Source: Singulisphaera acidiphila DSM 18658
GTDB lineage: Bacteria; Planctomycetota; Planctomycetia; Isosphaerales; Isosphaeraceae
Length of the DNA: 64,000 nucleotides
Reading direction: 5' to 3'
Assembly: GCF_000242455.2 (NCBI RefSeq)
Contig: NC_019892.1
Coordinates: 5,714,744 to 5,778,743 of the forward strand
A program made the translations under genes and the position numbers. Each line of letters begins with the position of its first letter. Positions within the stretch are counted from its first letter, which is position 1. The notes below the pieces were generated by a model. The model made no database searches, had not been told where the DNA came from, and saw only the letters and a list, made by a program, of their open reading frames with translations. Below are positions 44,325 to 52,838 of this stretch, piece by piece.

Positions 44325-45662
44325 TCAGGGATGGATCCAGGGCTGGCGATACGGCCGGCTCAGGAGTGCATTGGCCTCATCGTCCCCGACGACCCGCCCT
44401 GCCTGCTCATCCCAGGCGAGCGTGCGCCCGAGGCGAAGCGCGTTATTGGCCAGGATGCAACTGGCGGTTGAGATAAAGCCTTGCTCGATGTCGGCGACCG
44501 GTTTTTCGCGGGTCTCGATCGCTTTCAGGAAATCGTGCATGTGCCCGCGAATTGCCGGGGCGACGTGCCGTTCGAGGTCCTTCTCGGTCCGGTCCTCGGG
44601 GTACTGATCCAGCTCCATGACGACATCGCCGTGGATCGGGTTCCCCTGGCCGGCCGGGGTGAAGTCGTAGCCTTGGAGGCCGACTTTGAGGGTTCCCTTG
44701 TCGCCGTAGAAGGTTGCTCCCCAGGGATACTTCGGGTCGACCGCGTGACCCCATGTGCGATGTTGCCAGACGACCGGCAGGTCGCCGAACTCGAAGGTGG
44801 CGGTCTGCGTGTCGGGAATATTGGCTTTGCTCTGCTTGTCGATCAGGATGCCCCCCTCGGAGCTGATCCGTTTCGGCCAGCCCAGGCCGAGCATCCAGCG
44901 GGTCATATCGAGCATGTGAATGCACATGTCGCCCATGATCCCGTTGCCATACTCCGTGAACGACCGCCAACTCCTCGGATGAACGAGCGCATTGTACGGT
45001 CGCATCGGAGCCGGCCCGGTCCACATCTCGTAGTCGAGCGACTCCGGAGGCGCGGTGTCGGGCGGGGTCCCTTTGGCTCGCATATGATAGTAACAGTAGA
45101 TTTCGACGAGCCCGATCTTGCCGAGCTTGCCTTCGTTGATGATCCGGTCGCGAGCCTCGATGATGTGGGGAGTGCTCCGCCGCTGGGTGCCGACCTGGAC
45201 GACCCGCTTGTGCTTGCGGGCTGCGGCGAGCATCGCCTGTCCTTCGGCGACATCCACGCTGATCGGCTTCTGAACATAGACGTCGGCCCCCGCCTCGACG
45301 GCGGCGATCATCGCCAAGGGGTGCCAGTGGTCGGGGGTGGCGACCAGGACGATGTCGAGGTCTTGCTCCTTGAGCATCTCGCGGTAGTCGGCGTAGGTGC
45401 GGGGCGTTTTCTTCGACGCCTGCCGCGCGGCGGCCATCTCGGCGGCCCCGGCGAGCATCGTCTTGTCGACGTCGCAGAGCGAGACGATCTCGACGGGCGC
45501 GACCTGGACCAGGCGGAACAGGTCGGCCTTGCCGTACCATCCACAGCCGATCAGGCCGACCCGCTTCGGCTCGGCTCCCGCAAATTCCGCGGCGAAGCCG
45601 CCCAGGGACGAGAGCGCCGCGACACCGGCAGAGCCTGCTTGAAGGAATCGGCGACGATGCAT
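44325..45662 (-). CDS. Tat-exported Gfo/Idh/MocA-family oxidoreductase
   Basis: Protein of 445 residues starting HRRRFLQAGSAGVAALSSLG, a Tat leader, so exported to the periplasm. The Rossmann fold starts at RVGLIGCGWYGKADLFRL, NAD(P) contacts continue with VSLCDVDKTM and VATPDHWHPLAM, and the catalytic Lys is in VYVQKPISVDVAEG. The C-terminal half has the family's GNGIMGDMCIHMLDMTRWMLG. It is a probable sugar dehydrogenase or oxidoreductase of unknown substrate, and lies alone, convergent with the RidA gene. Confidence 0.93.
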   Translation of the reverse strand: MHRRRFLQAGSAGVAALSSLGGFAAEFAGAEPKRVGLIGCGWYGKADLFRLVQVAPVEIVSLCDVDKTMLAGAAEMAAARQASKKTPRTYADYREMLKEQDLDIVLVATPDHWHPLAMIAAVEAGADVYVQKPISVDVAEGQAMLAAARKHKRVVQVGTQRRSTPHIIEARDRIINEGKLGKIGLVEIYCYYHMRAKGTPPDTAPPESLDYEMWTGPAPMRPYNALVHPRSWRSFTEYGNGIMGDMCIHMLDMTRWMLGLGWPKRISSEGGILIDKQSKANIPDTQTATFEFGDLPVVWQHRTWGHAVDPKYPWGATFYGDKGTLKVGLQGYDFTPAGQGNPIHGDVVMELDQYPEDRTEKDLERHVAPAIRGHMHDFLKAIETREKPVADIEQGFISTASCILANNALRLGRTLAWDEQAGRVVGDDEANALLSRPYRQPWIHP

Positions 45663-46368
45663 GTCTTGTCTCCGAAGGATGAGATCAAGGCGAGGAGGAC
45701 TTCAACGACCCGGCCCTCGACGTCCGTCATCTGGAAGGTGAGCCGCTCGCGGCCGAAGCCAAGTCTGGGGAGTATGGGTGCGTGGAAGTTTCTGATGGCT
45801 TCGGCCGGTCGGACCGTCGGTGGCCGGCGTGCGGCCCGACTTGGAGGTCCGGACGAGGAGTGTGTCGTCTCCACCAACACCGGGCGGACCTTCCGCGCGT
45901 TGCAGGCGATTCCGTCGCGTGGGGAAGTGGGTTCATCGGCTCTTACCGATACCCATCCGCCACAAAAGCCGATGCGGAACGCCGGTAAGGCGAGCCTGGA
46001 CATTGGCGTCTTCATGAATCGCCTGAGCTCGAAGTCGAATGGATGGGAGTCGTTCCGGACGATCTTATCTCACTTCGGATTCCGAGCATAGAGGGAGAGG
46101 ACGACCCCGAGGACAGCCCCCACACAAAGCTTCGATTTTCCAGGGTCCGCTGGTGGTTGTGAACGAGTCGTTCAGGCCTGCGGGGAGACAAGCCCTGGGA
46201 TTTGTCTCTTCAGTCAGGTATCGCGGACATTGTGTTTGTGGATTTTATATGTGATAATGTTTGTTCTTTTGTTCGGCTGATTGATCCTCATGAAATAGGT
46301 TGTGGCCTTGGGAGGATCCGGAACCGAGGGGGCAACGCCATTTCGTTGCCTCCTCGATCTCGACTCGT
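45663..46368. other. 706-bp region without a recognised gene
   Basis: Open stretches exist on both strands to about 46090, but none has recognisable domains or a convincing start; they look like GC-driven open frames. From 46215 to 46300 the DNA is AT-rich and GT-skewed. A decayed gene in the left half cannot be excluded. Confidence 0.5.
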
Positions 46369-47619
46369 TCAGTCACGCACGAGGATGCCCTGGCTCCAGA
46401 ACGCGAGCTTGAGCCCTTCCTGTTCCGCCCACCGCCTCAATACGCCGAGGGCCTTTTCGTTCGGCGGGACGTTGTACCGGCGACGGGCTTGACAGATCGT
46501 CCGGGTGCTCAGGTCCACCTCGATCGTCATCACTCGGAACCGCCGCTCGTCGTTCTCGAACCGCATCGACCAGATGGATGTCGTACGGCGGGCGCAAGCT
46601 CCGGCGTAACACGCCACGCAATGCTTCATTGCCATCCCTTCTTGCTGGAGTTCTTGGCCGGAGGTGAGTTCTTGGATCGTCCAGCAGCGTGCCCCTCCAG
46701 GGGGATCCTGGCCGACGTGGCGATAACTCCCGATCCCGGAGGTTTTCCACTTGAGCGAGACAAATATCTTTGGGGAGGTCGACCGTTGTTGCCAGTCGCC
46801 GACCTGTCGGAGTAAGGATTTTGCGGTCCGTCCTTTCATCGTCAGGTTCGGTTGCGGCGGACCGAGATCGATCAACGCTCCCTCCGCGATGTGCCCCTCC
46901 TGAGGGACAAACCGTTGGTGGTGCAAGTAATCCACCACCGGGCCGATTTGGGCGGGGTCGAGATCCGGGTGGTTGACGAGGAAATGGACGACTGTCACCC
47001 AGAAGTCCTCGGATTCGAATGACCACCCCAGCCCGGTTGAGGTGACCGCAAGGGCCAGCCCTTTCGATCCTCCGAGGCCTCGGACTTGTCCCCACCGCAG
47101 CGCCTCCTCAACCGTCAGGTGGTCGGGGGCCAGGAGGAAGTGGTGGGCCATCCGCTTCGTGTATGGCAGCGGCAGGTCGGCCGTGCGGAGATTCCGACCT
47201 GCCCCGATATGGTTGAACCAGGCCTGGTGACGCCGCGCCTCGACGGTCCGTCCCTCGAGCCAGACCGAGGTCATGAAGGCGGGGACAGGGTACGCCGCCA
47301 GGAGGTGCCCGGCCAGCGATGAGAATTGGGGCAGCGGGTTGATCCCGACCGGTTCCCACGACTCGATCGGGCGAATCCATTCCTTACGGTAAGTCGCCAG
47401 GGAGAGGAGGCCGGCGACGACCGCGTTGCATCCCTTCCTCCCGGACCGGCCACCGACCGTGGCGTGGTGCAGAAGGCTCGAGCGGCGGACGTGCCGGAGC
47501 AGTCGCTCGAAGGCGGATCGGGTACGGAGGTGGCAGGCTTCGACGGTGCCGAGCGCCTCTCGGACGGCCCGGTCAATGGCGGCGTTCGCTGAATTCTTGC
47601 GCGCAGTGGCAGTGAGCAT
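46369..47619 (-). CDS. PcfJ-like protein
   Basis: Protein of 416 residues from the ATG at 47619 (AAGAGG upstream; an open frame runs 31 codons further). The C-terminal third carries the PcfJ-family signature: CWTIQELTSGQELQQEGMAM, then KHCVACYAGACARRTTSIWS and FRVMTIEVDLSTRTICQARR. The N-terminal part is rich in Arg/His and unlike anything I recognise. PcfJ was named on conjugative plasmids of Gram-positive bacteria, but chromosomal relatives are widespread and their function is unknown. No conjugation genes flank it. Confidence 0.85.
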   Translation of the reverse strand: MLTATARKNSANAAIDRAVREALGTVEACHLRTRSAFERLLRHVRRSSLLHHATVGGRSGRKGCNAVVAGLLSLATYRKEWIRPIESWEPVGINPLPQFSSLAGHLLAAYPVPAFMTSVWLEGRTVEARRHQAWFNHIGAGRNLRTADLPLPYTKRMAHHFLLAPDHLTVEEALRWGQVRGLGGSKGLALAVTSTGLGWSFESEDFWVTVVHFLVNHPDLDPAQIGPVVDYLHHQRFVPQEGHIAEGALIDLGPPQPNLTMKGRTAKSLLRQVGDWQQRSTSPKIFVSLKWKTSGIGSYRHVGQDPPGGARCWTIQELTSGQELQQEGMAMKHCVACYAGACARRTTSIWSMRFENDERRFRVMTIEVDLSTRTICQARRRYNVPPNEKALGVLRRWAEQEGLKLAFWSQGILVRD

Positions 47620-48082
47620 GGAATCGACCTCTTGGGACGTGAGGGAGCAACCGGAGTGGGAAGGCGATTGCGTCCCCTCACGGCGGCGAGAACAGTCCCG
47701 GGTCGATCCCATCAGCCCTTCAGGTGGCGAAACGGGCCCGGAGGGCGGGTCTCTGAGAGGTCGTTGCTGTTCGGTGGGAGATCATTGCCGGGCCTCCTGG
47801 TTGAGGGGCATCAGGGCTTCTCTTCTTGGTGTGGACAGCGCGATTGATGACGGGGTTCGCGGGGGCCTTTGGGCATCGCGTGTCATGGAACCGGGTCACC
47901 CGATCCCATTTGTCCTGGACCTGGATGAATGATGCCATGAGACTGATGCTGAATTGGATAAAAAGAATTCGTGGATTTATTGATGTTGTGGTAAGGCCGT
48001 TTGTGGGGTCCCCAGTCACAAAGCAGGCTACCGGATGTATGTTCACAGGAGGGACGTCAGGCAAAAAAAGGAGGCGACGGCC
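47620..48082. other. Divergent intergenic region
   Basis: 463 bases with no supported gene. Segment 47930-48010 is comparatively AT-rich and probably contains the promoter of the rightward three-gene unit. Confidence 0.5.
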
Positions 48083-48481
48083 ATGCCCAAATTGTCCCAC
48101 GAAGATGCAGCCAAGAAGCTCCAGGATGCAGGAATTACCTGGTCGTCGAGCGGCAAGTGCAGTGACCGTAAGAACCGCCACTGCACTTCGTTCGAGGAGA
48201 TCAACTCCGCGACCATCGACGGGATCATCGCCTTCAAGAAGGCGAGCGGATGCGACGTCAACATCACCGGCGGTACCGAGACCGGCCATTCATCCGGGAC
48301 CAATAGCCACTGGAACGGTTTCAAGCTGGATATCACCCCCAGTGTCGGCGTCAGCGATTACATCAAGACCCATTTCGATGAGGCCGGCGTGCGCGGCGAC
48401 GGTGCCAAGATGTACAAGGATGGGGCGGGGAACATCTACGCACGAGAAACGAGCCACTGGGACATCACCTTCCCCTGTTGA
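48083..48481 (+). CDS. Small cysteine-containing LAS-type metallopeptidase-like protein
   Basis: Protein of 132 residues. The ATG at 48083 has a near-perfect AAGGAGG ribosome site. The core holds ITGGTETGHSSGTNSHWNG followed by FKLDI; NSHWNGFKLD fits the H-x(6)-D zinc signature of LAS/M15-type peptidoglycan peptidases, and ETSHWDITF near the C-terminus supplies a further His. Four Cys (two in CSDRKNRHC, one in SGC, one terminal) suggest disulfides, yet no signal peptide is present. It is likely a peptidoglycan cross-link or stem-peptide hydrolase. The next gene starts 17 bp after the stop. Confidence 0.8.
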   Translation: MPKLSHEDAAKKLQDAGITWSSSGKCSDRKNRHCTSFEEINSATIDGIIAFKKASGCDVNITGGTETGHSSGTNSHWNGFKLDITPSVGVSDYIKTHFDEAGVRGDGAKMYKDGAGNIYARETSHWDITFPC

Positions 48482-48498
48482 GACGAGGAGCCGCTACC

Positions 48499-49299
48499 AT
48501 GGCGAGCGCGGAAGAGAAGCTGAAGGCCTACGCTGACGCAGTCGAGAAGGAGTTGGAGACCGAGATTCAGGGGGCGCTGAACGGCATGCCGTTGATGGAC
48601 CGGCGCGTCCTGGCCATTCGGGGCTACCTGCGGTTTCCGACGATGGGGCGAGGCTCCATCAGCGCCAACTGGGCCTGGTCGAACCAGGACATGGAGGAAT
48701 TCAAGAAGACCACCGAGTTCACCAAGATGAAGGCGGCCGTTGCCGATGTGAAGTCCACGTTCGCCGCCCAGAACGTGGGCTTCACGCTGGGCGTTGACCC
48801 CGACAAGGTACGCAGCCTCGAATCCCAGGTTGAACTCTGGAATCAGAATCCCACCGTTCAGAAATTGGGCCTGGAGCTGAAGACGGAGCTTTTGAAGACG
48901 CTCGCGACCTTGCCGGACACGCCGGACGAAGCGAGCCTCAAGGCGTTCAAGAAGGTCCTGATCGAGGCTCGCCTGAGCGGCACTCCCTCCAACGCGACAC
49001 CCGGGCTGTCTCAGCACGGCCAGGCCAAGGCGTTCGATTTCGTCGTGTTCAAAGGCCGCGACGTTATCGCGAGCACCCAAACCGCGACTCTCAAGGAGAA
49101 GTGGGACGACGCGGGCTGGACCGCCAAGCTCAAGAAGGCGGTGCAGGAGGCCGGTGACAAGTTCATCGGCCCGCTCCCCGCACCCTATGAGCCCTGGCAC
49201 TACATCTACAAGGCCGCAGCGGCGACCGCCGAGGCGCGCACCGGGACGGGCAGCACCTTCTCAACGGATATGTGCGGGACGTCCTTGCGCAGACATTGA
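48499..49299 (+). CDS. M15 (VanY-like) D,D-carboxypeptidase-like protein
   Basis: Protein of 266 residues from the ATG at 48499, preceded by GAGGAG. The C-terminal half matches the M15B/VanY zinc-peptidase pattern: LSQHGQAKAFDF gives S-x-H-x(6)-D, and PYEPWHYIYKA supplies the E-x-x-H pair. The N-terminal half is helical (AEEKLKAYADAVEKELETEI) and may target or oligomerise the enzyme. No signal peptide is visible. The substrate is probably the peptidoglycan stem peptide. It is second in a unit of three, about 100 bp before an alpha/beta hydrolase. It is unrelated in sequence to the first peptidase apart from the zinc motif. Confidence 0.82.
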   Translation: MASAEEKLKAYADAVEKELETEIQGALNGMPLMDRRVLAIRGYLRFPTMGRGSISANWAWSNQDMEEFKKTTEFTKMKAAVADVKSTFAAQNVGFTLGVDPDKVRSLESQVELWNQNPTVQKLGLELKTELLKTLATLPDTPDEASLKAFKKVLIEARLSGTPSNATPGLSQHGQAKAFDFVVFKGRDVIASTQTATLKEKWDDAGWTAKLKKAVQEAGDKFIGPLPAPYEPWHYIYKAAAATAEARTGTGSTFSTDMCGTSLRRH

Positions 49300-49397
49300 G
49301 GTTGCCTTGTCGGGAGGCGTGCCCCGTGCCCCCCCCCACGCCGTCGGTCCGTTCAGCAACCCCAAAGCGACCGACTGATGGTCGGGAGAGAGGTTCC

Positions 49398-50369
49398 ATG
49401 GGCAAGCTTGTTCTCATCGAAGATAAGAGCAATCAGGGAGGCGGGACCGTCCTCTTCTCCAACAAGGAGAGCGGATGGATCAGGCCGACGGGGGTCTTCG
49501 TACCCGATGCCGGCTTCACGGACAGTCACGAAGTGGTGACAGTGCTTCTCTGGTTTCATGGGCACTTCGTCAAGAACGTGCCGTACCTCTTCTATAAGGA
49601 GGCGACCAAGATCCTCCAGGCCGTCACCGAGTCCAAGAAGGACGTTATCCTGGTGGCGCCGGAGTTGGGTTGGTTCCAGGATAAATCGAACACCACTTAC
49701 AACGCATCAGCCCTTGGCGGTGGCAAGAAGACCGAGCTCTATCTTGACCAGGTCCTCGGCGCCCTGTCCGACTGGTATGTCAGGACGTTTATCGCGGGCG
49801 AGATCGACGAGATGGGCGGGCCACCCCCCAAGTTCCAGATTGCCAACCTCTATATCGCGGGCCATTCGGGGGGCGGCAATGGCATTATTAGCTCCGTCGC
49901 CGCGCTCGGCGGTTACAAGGACAGGCTCCGGCAATGCTGGGGATTCGACTGTCTCTACGGCGACGGGCAGTCGTGGTACGAGTGGGCCAAGGCCCAGAAG
50001 GGCGTTCCCCTCTACTTCTATTTTGGTCAAGGCACCAAGCCCGCATTCAACGGCGATGTGCTCGGCTTCTGGAAGCGGGTCTACGGCACTCCGAAGAGCC
50101 CGATCCCGGCCTCGGGGCGGATGAGGTCCGTATTCCTCGCTCCGGCCCTGCCGGGCACGGAGCTGGACATGGTGGCCTTTCAGTCCGCCGAGGATATTCT
50201 GGCCAAGGCCAGGCCTGGCAATCGCTATGAGGAGGTCCGGAGGAAGGTCGATCCCCTCCTCGACAACCCGACCAAGTACTGGTCGACCATCATTGACGAA
50301 GGGCTGAAGGACCACTATCCGGTGGTGGCCGATCTCCTCGGTCCACGCATCAAACAGAGCCTTCCGTGA
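49398..50369 (+). CDS. Alpha/beta hydrolase fold protein
   Basis: Protein of 323 residues from the ATG at 49398, with GGGAGAGAGG upstream. The core has VVTVLLWFHGHFVKN for the oxyanion loop and the nucleophile elbow LYIAGHSGGGNG; candidate acid and His are in the C-terminal half (DEGLKDHYPVV). There is no signal peptide. Substrate is unknown; with two cell-wall-type peptidases upstream, a wall or lipid-acyl substrate is possible but not shown. It is the last gene of the unit and converges with the symporter gene across a GC-rich hairpin. Confidence 0.82.
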   Translation: MGKLVLIEDKSNQGGGTVLFSNKESGWIRPTGVFVPDAGFTDSHEVVTVLLWFHGHFVKNVPYLFYKEATKILQAVTESKKDVILVAPELGWFQDKSNTTYNASALGGGKKTELYLDQVLGALSDWYVRTFIAGEIDEMGGPPPKFQIANLYIAGHSGGGNGIISSVAALGGYKDRLRQCWGFDCLYGDGQSWYEWAKAQKGVPLYFYFGQGTKPAFNGDVLGFWKRVYGTPKSPIPASGRMRSVFLAPALPGTELDMVAFQSAEDILAKARPGNRYEEVRRKVDPLLDNPTKYWSTIIDEGLKDHYPVVADLLGPRIKQSLP

Positions 50370-50442
50370 TGCTGCTAACAGCCTTGTCCTTTGAGAAACG
50401 CACCAGGGGGGAGGGGAGTGGTCTCGCGGGGTGGTGCAGAGA

Positions 50443-50475
50443 CCGGCCGGGTTTGCGGGAAGCAGGCCCGGCCGG
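50443..50475. terminator. GC-rich hairpin between convergent genes
   Basis: CCGGCCGGG and CCCGGCCGG pair perfectly around a 15-base loop midway between the stops at 50369 (plus) and 50485 (minus). There is no T tract, so its role as a terminator is inferred from position. Confidence 0.45.
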
Positions 50476-50484
50476 ATCGATCCG

Positions 50485-52386
50485 TCAGTCGAGTGCTTTC
50501 TGACCTTTCGGTTGCGTCAGGAGTGAGGCCACGACCAGTACGAGGAATCCGAGGGGGATGGTCACGAGCCCCGGCTGGCTGAACGGGACGGGAGCATTTT
50601 CGGGAGGGAGGCCGTAGACGTCGCGGTAGGCTTGCGCACTCAAGAGGATCCAGGCCAGGGAGCTTGCCATGCCGACCAGGATGGCGGCGGTGATCCCTTC
50701 CTTGGTCGTCTTCTTCCAGAAGAGGAGCATCACGAGCGCAGGGAGGTTGGCCGAGGCCGCCACGTTGAATGCCCAGCCGACGAGGAAGGTCACATTCATC
50801 TTCTCGAAGACGATGCCCAGGGCCATGGCGGCCACGCCGATGATCACGGCCGCGGTCTTCCCCGCGCGGACCTTACCGTGGTCGGTCATCTTGATGCCGA
50901 GGACGCTGTCCATCAGGTCGTGAGCCACCGCGCCGCTGGCGGCCAGGATCAGGCCGCTGACCGTGCCGAGGACGGTCGTGAAGGCGACCGCCGAGATCAC
51001 CGCGAACGGGAGCTCTCCGAAGGTCCGGGCGAGCAGGGGGGCGGCCATGTTCGAGTTGGTCACGTCGAGCGCACCGCCGGTCATCGCACCGAGGCCGAGG
51101 TAGAGCGTCAAAACGTAGAAGAACCCGATGACTGCGATCCCGACGACCGTGCTCCGCCGCGCCGCGGTCTGGTCCTTGACGGTGTAGTAACGGATCAAAA
51201 TGTGAGGCAGCGAGGCGGTGCCGCAGAAGAGGGAGAGCATCAGGGAGAAGAAGTCGAGCTTGTCGGTCAGCTTGGGACTGCGCACCCCTTTGAACGTCGG
51301 GCTGGCTCCGGAAACGAGGACGTCGCGGCCATGGGTGGGCTTCGGGTAGTAAACCGTCGTCTCCGAGCCGTCCTCATCGCGGATCTTGTCCGACCCCCAG
51401 AGTTCAATCTCGCTGTTCTGGAGCGTGGTCAGGAACGACAAGGGGCCGAGCGGTCCGGTCTGGGTTCGGCCGTCGGGAAGCTGGAGCACGCGGCCGACGG
51501 GCGCAAGGTCGGTCTGTCCCTCCCCTTTGCCTTGGGGCAGGCCGTTGGCCAGCTTCTTGCCGTCCGGCAACACGGTCAGGGTCTGGGTGGCTGCGAGTCC
51601 CATGCGTGCGGACTCATCTTTGTGCCAGACGGTGACGACGCCGGTGGCGGTATTCTCCACGCGGACGTAGGGTTTCCCTTTCCAGCCTCCACTTTCGGGG
51701 AGTTGGCTGGTCCCGGGCGCTCCGAGCATCCTCGACTGGGTGGGTTCGGTAAAGGCGACCGGTTCGGTCATGAGGCCGCGACGGAGGATCATCACGGTCA
51801 AAAGCGTGCAGAAGGCGACGAGCATCGCCCCTTTGATGAACTGGACATAGGTTGTTGAAACCATTCCAGCCGTCACGACGATCAGGATCACGACCACGCC
51901 CACCGTCAGGACGCCGGCCTGGTGCGAGAAGCCGAGGAGTGGCCGGACCAGAGTCCCGGCGCCGACCATCTGGGGGATCAGGTAGAAGAGGCTCACGGCC
52001 AGGGTGCTCAGCGCGGCCGAGAACTTGATCCCGCGCGATTGGAACCGGTTGTCCAACGCATCGGCGAACGTGAACTTGCCGAGCCGTTTGAGCGGCTCGG
52101 CGATCACGAACAGGGCGACGACCCAACCCGCCAGATAACCGATCGAGTAGAGGAACCCGTCATAGCCGTAGAACGCGATCATGCCGCAGATGCCGAGGAA
52201 CGAGGCGGCCGAGAGGTAATCGCCCGCGAATGCAACGCCGTTGATGAACCAGTGGATCTGCCCGTGTGCGGCGAAGTACCCCTGGGACGACTTGGCCTTG
52301 GCCCCGAGCACGAAGCTGAGCCCGAGCACGACGGCCACGAAGCCGGCGAAGACGATCACGGCGGTGAGTGAAGGTTCGTAGATCAT
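50485..52386 (-). CDS. Sodium:solute symporter, acetate permease (ActP)-like
   Basis: SSS-family transporter of 633 residues from the ATG at 52386, which overlaps the upstream stop as ATGA. About 13 membrane segments are seen, including HGQIHWFINGVAFAGDYLSA with ASFLGICGMIAFYGYDG and FYLIPQMVGAGTLVRPLLG, typical of cation/acetate symporters. An unusual hydrophilic insert of roughly 150 residues (about 215-370) with WHKDESARMG and repeated proline/glycine-rich parts makes it longer than E. coli ActP (549). The DUF485 gene upstream is the usual partner. It likely imports acetate or related monocarboxylates with sodium. Confidence 0.93.
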   Translation of the reverse strand: MIYEPSLTAVIVFAGFVAVVLGLSFVLGAKAKSSQGYFAAHGQIHWFINGVAFAGDYLSAASFLGICGMIAFYGYDGFLYSIGYLAGWVVALFVIAEPLKRLGKFTFADALDNRFQSRGIKFSAALSTLAVSLFYLIPQMVGAGTLVRPLLGFSHQAGVLTVGVVVILIVVTAGMVSTTYVQFIKGAMLVAFCTLLTVMILRRGLMTEPVAFTEPTQSRMLGAPGTSQLPESGGWKGKPYVRVENTATGVVTVWHKDESARMGLAATQTLTVLPDGKKLANGLPQGKGEGQTDLAPVGRVLQLPDGRTQTGPLGPLSFLTTLQNSEIELWGSDKIRDEDGSETTVYYPKPTHGRDVLVSGASPTFKGVRSPKLTDKLDFFSLMLSLFCGTASLPHILIRYYTVKDQTAARRSTVVGIAVIGFFYVLTLYLGLGAMTGGALDVTNSNMAAPLLARTFGELPFAVISAVAFTTVLGTVSGLILAASGAVAHDLMDSVLGIKMTDHGKVRAGKTAAVIIGVAAMALGIVFEKMNVTFLVGWAFNVAASANLPALVMLLFWKKTTKEGITAAILVGMASSLAWILLSAQAYRDVYGLPPENAPVPFSQPGLVTIPLGFLVLVVASLLTQPKGQKALD

Positions 52387-52784
52387 CGCCCACGTTCCTC
52401 CCAGCGATGTCGACCGGCCGAGCGTCGGCACACGGCCATGTAGATCAAGGCAAGGACTAATGCCGCGACGATCAGGAAGAACCCGTAGAGGACGGCCAGG
52501 TTCAGGCCGCCGAACGGGGAACGCGCCATGAGGTCGGGGGCGAAGGCGCTCAGGCCCACGAACCCCGCATAGAACGCGAGGTAGACCGCGAACAGCCAGA
52601 GCCCGGCCTGGGCGTTGGCCGCGGCGAGCTCCGGGTGATCGTCATCGGAGGGAGCGGCGGTCGCGCCCGATGGGGCGGACTCGGGCGGTATAGGCACGGG
52701 CAATACCCAAGGGTCGGAGGGATTCGGATCGGATTCGGGTCGAGTGGCTCGTAGCGTAGCGGTCGGATCGACGATTCTCAACAA
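52383..52784 (-). CDS. DUF485 small membrane protein (YjcH-like symporter partner)
   Basis: Protein of 133 residues with a Pro-rich, probably cytoplasmic N-terminus and two membrane helices, AGLWLFAVYLAFYAGFVGL and LNLAVLYGFFLIVAALVLAL, the normal DUF485 layout. Its stop overlaps the start of the symporter gene (ATGA), showing translational coupling. YjcH-like proteins are encoded with ActP in many bacteria; function is not established. The N-terminus is longer than usual, and an internal start is possible. Confidence 0.92.
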   Translation of the reverse strand: MLRIVDPTATLRATRPESDPNPSDPWVLPVPIPPESAPSGATAAPSDDDHPELAAANAQAGLWLFAVYLAFYAGFVGLSAFAPDLMARSPFGGLNLAVLYGFFLIVAALVLALIYMAVCRRSAGRHRWEERGR

Positions 52785-52838
52785 AGAAAAGGGCCGATCG
52801 TCATGGAAAAGGTGAGACGCTAACGCTTGGGTTGACGG

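Noticed and set aside
45551..46015. Possible small minus-strand gene upstream of the second oxidoreductase
   Set aside because: No recognisable family, poor start context, overlap with the oxidoreductase start; kept only as a possible relic in the gap description.
44481..46091. 536-codon plus-strand frame across the Gfo/Idh/MocA gene and the following gap
   Set aside because: Most of it is antisense to a well-supported oxidoreductase; the part beyond has no domain.
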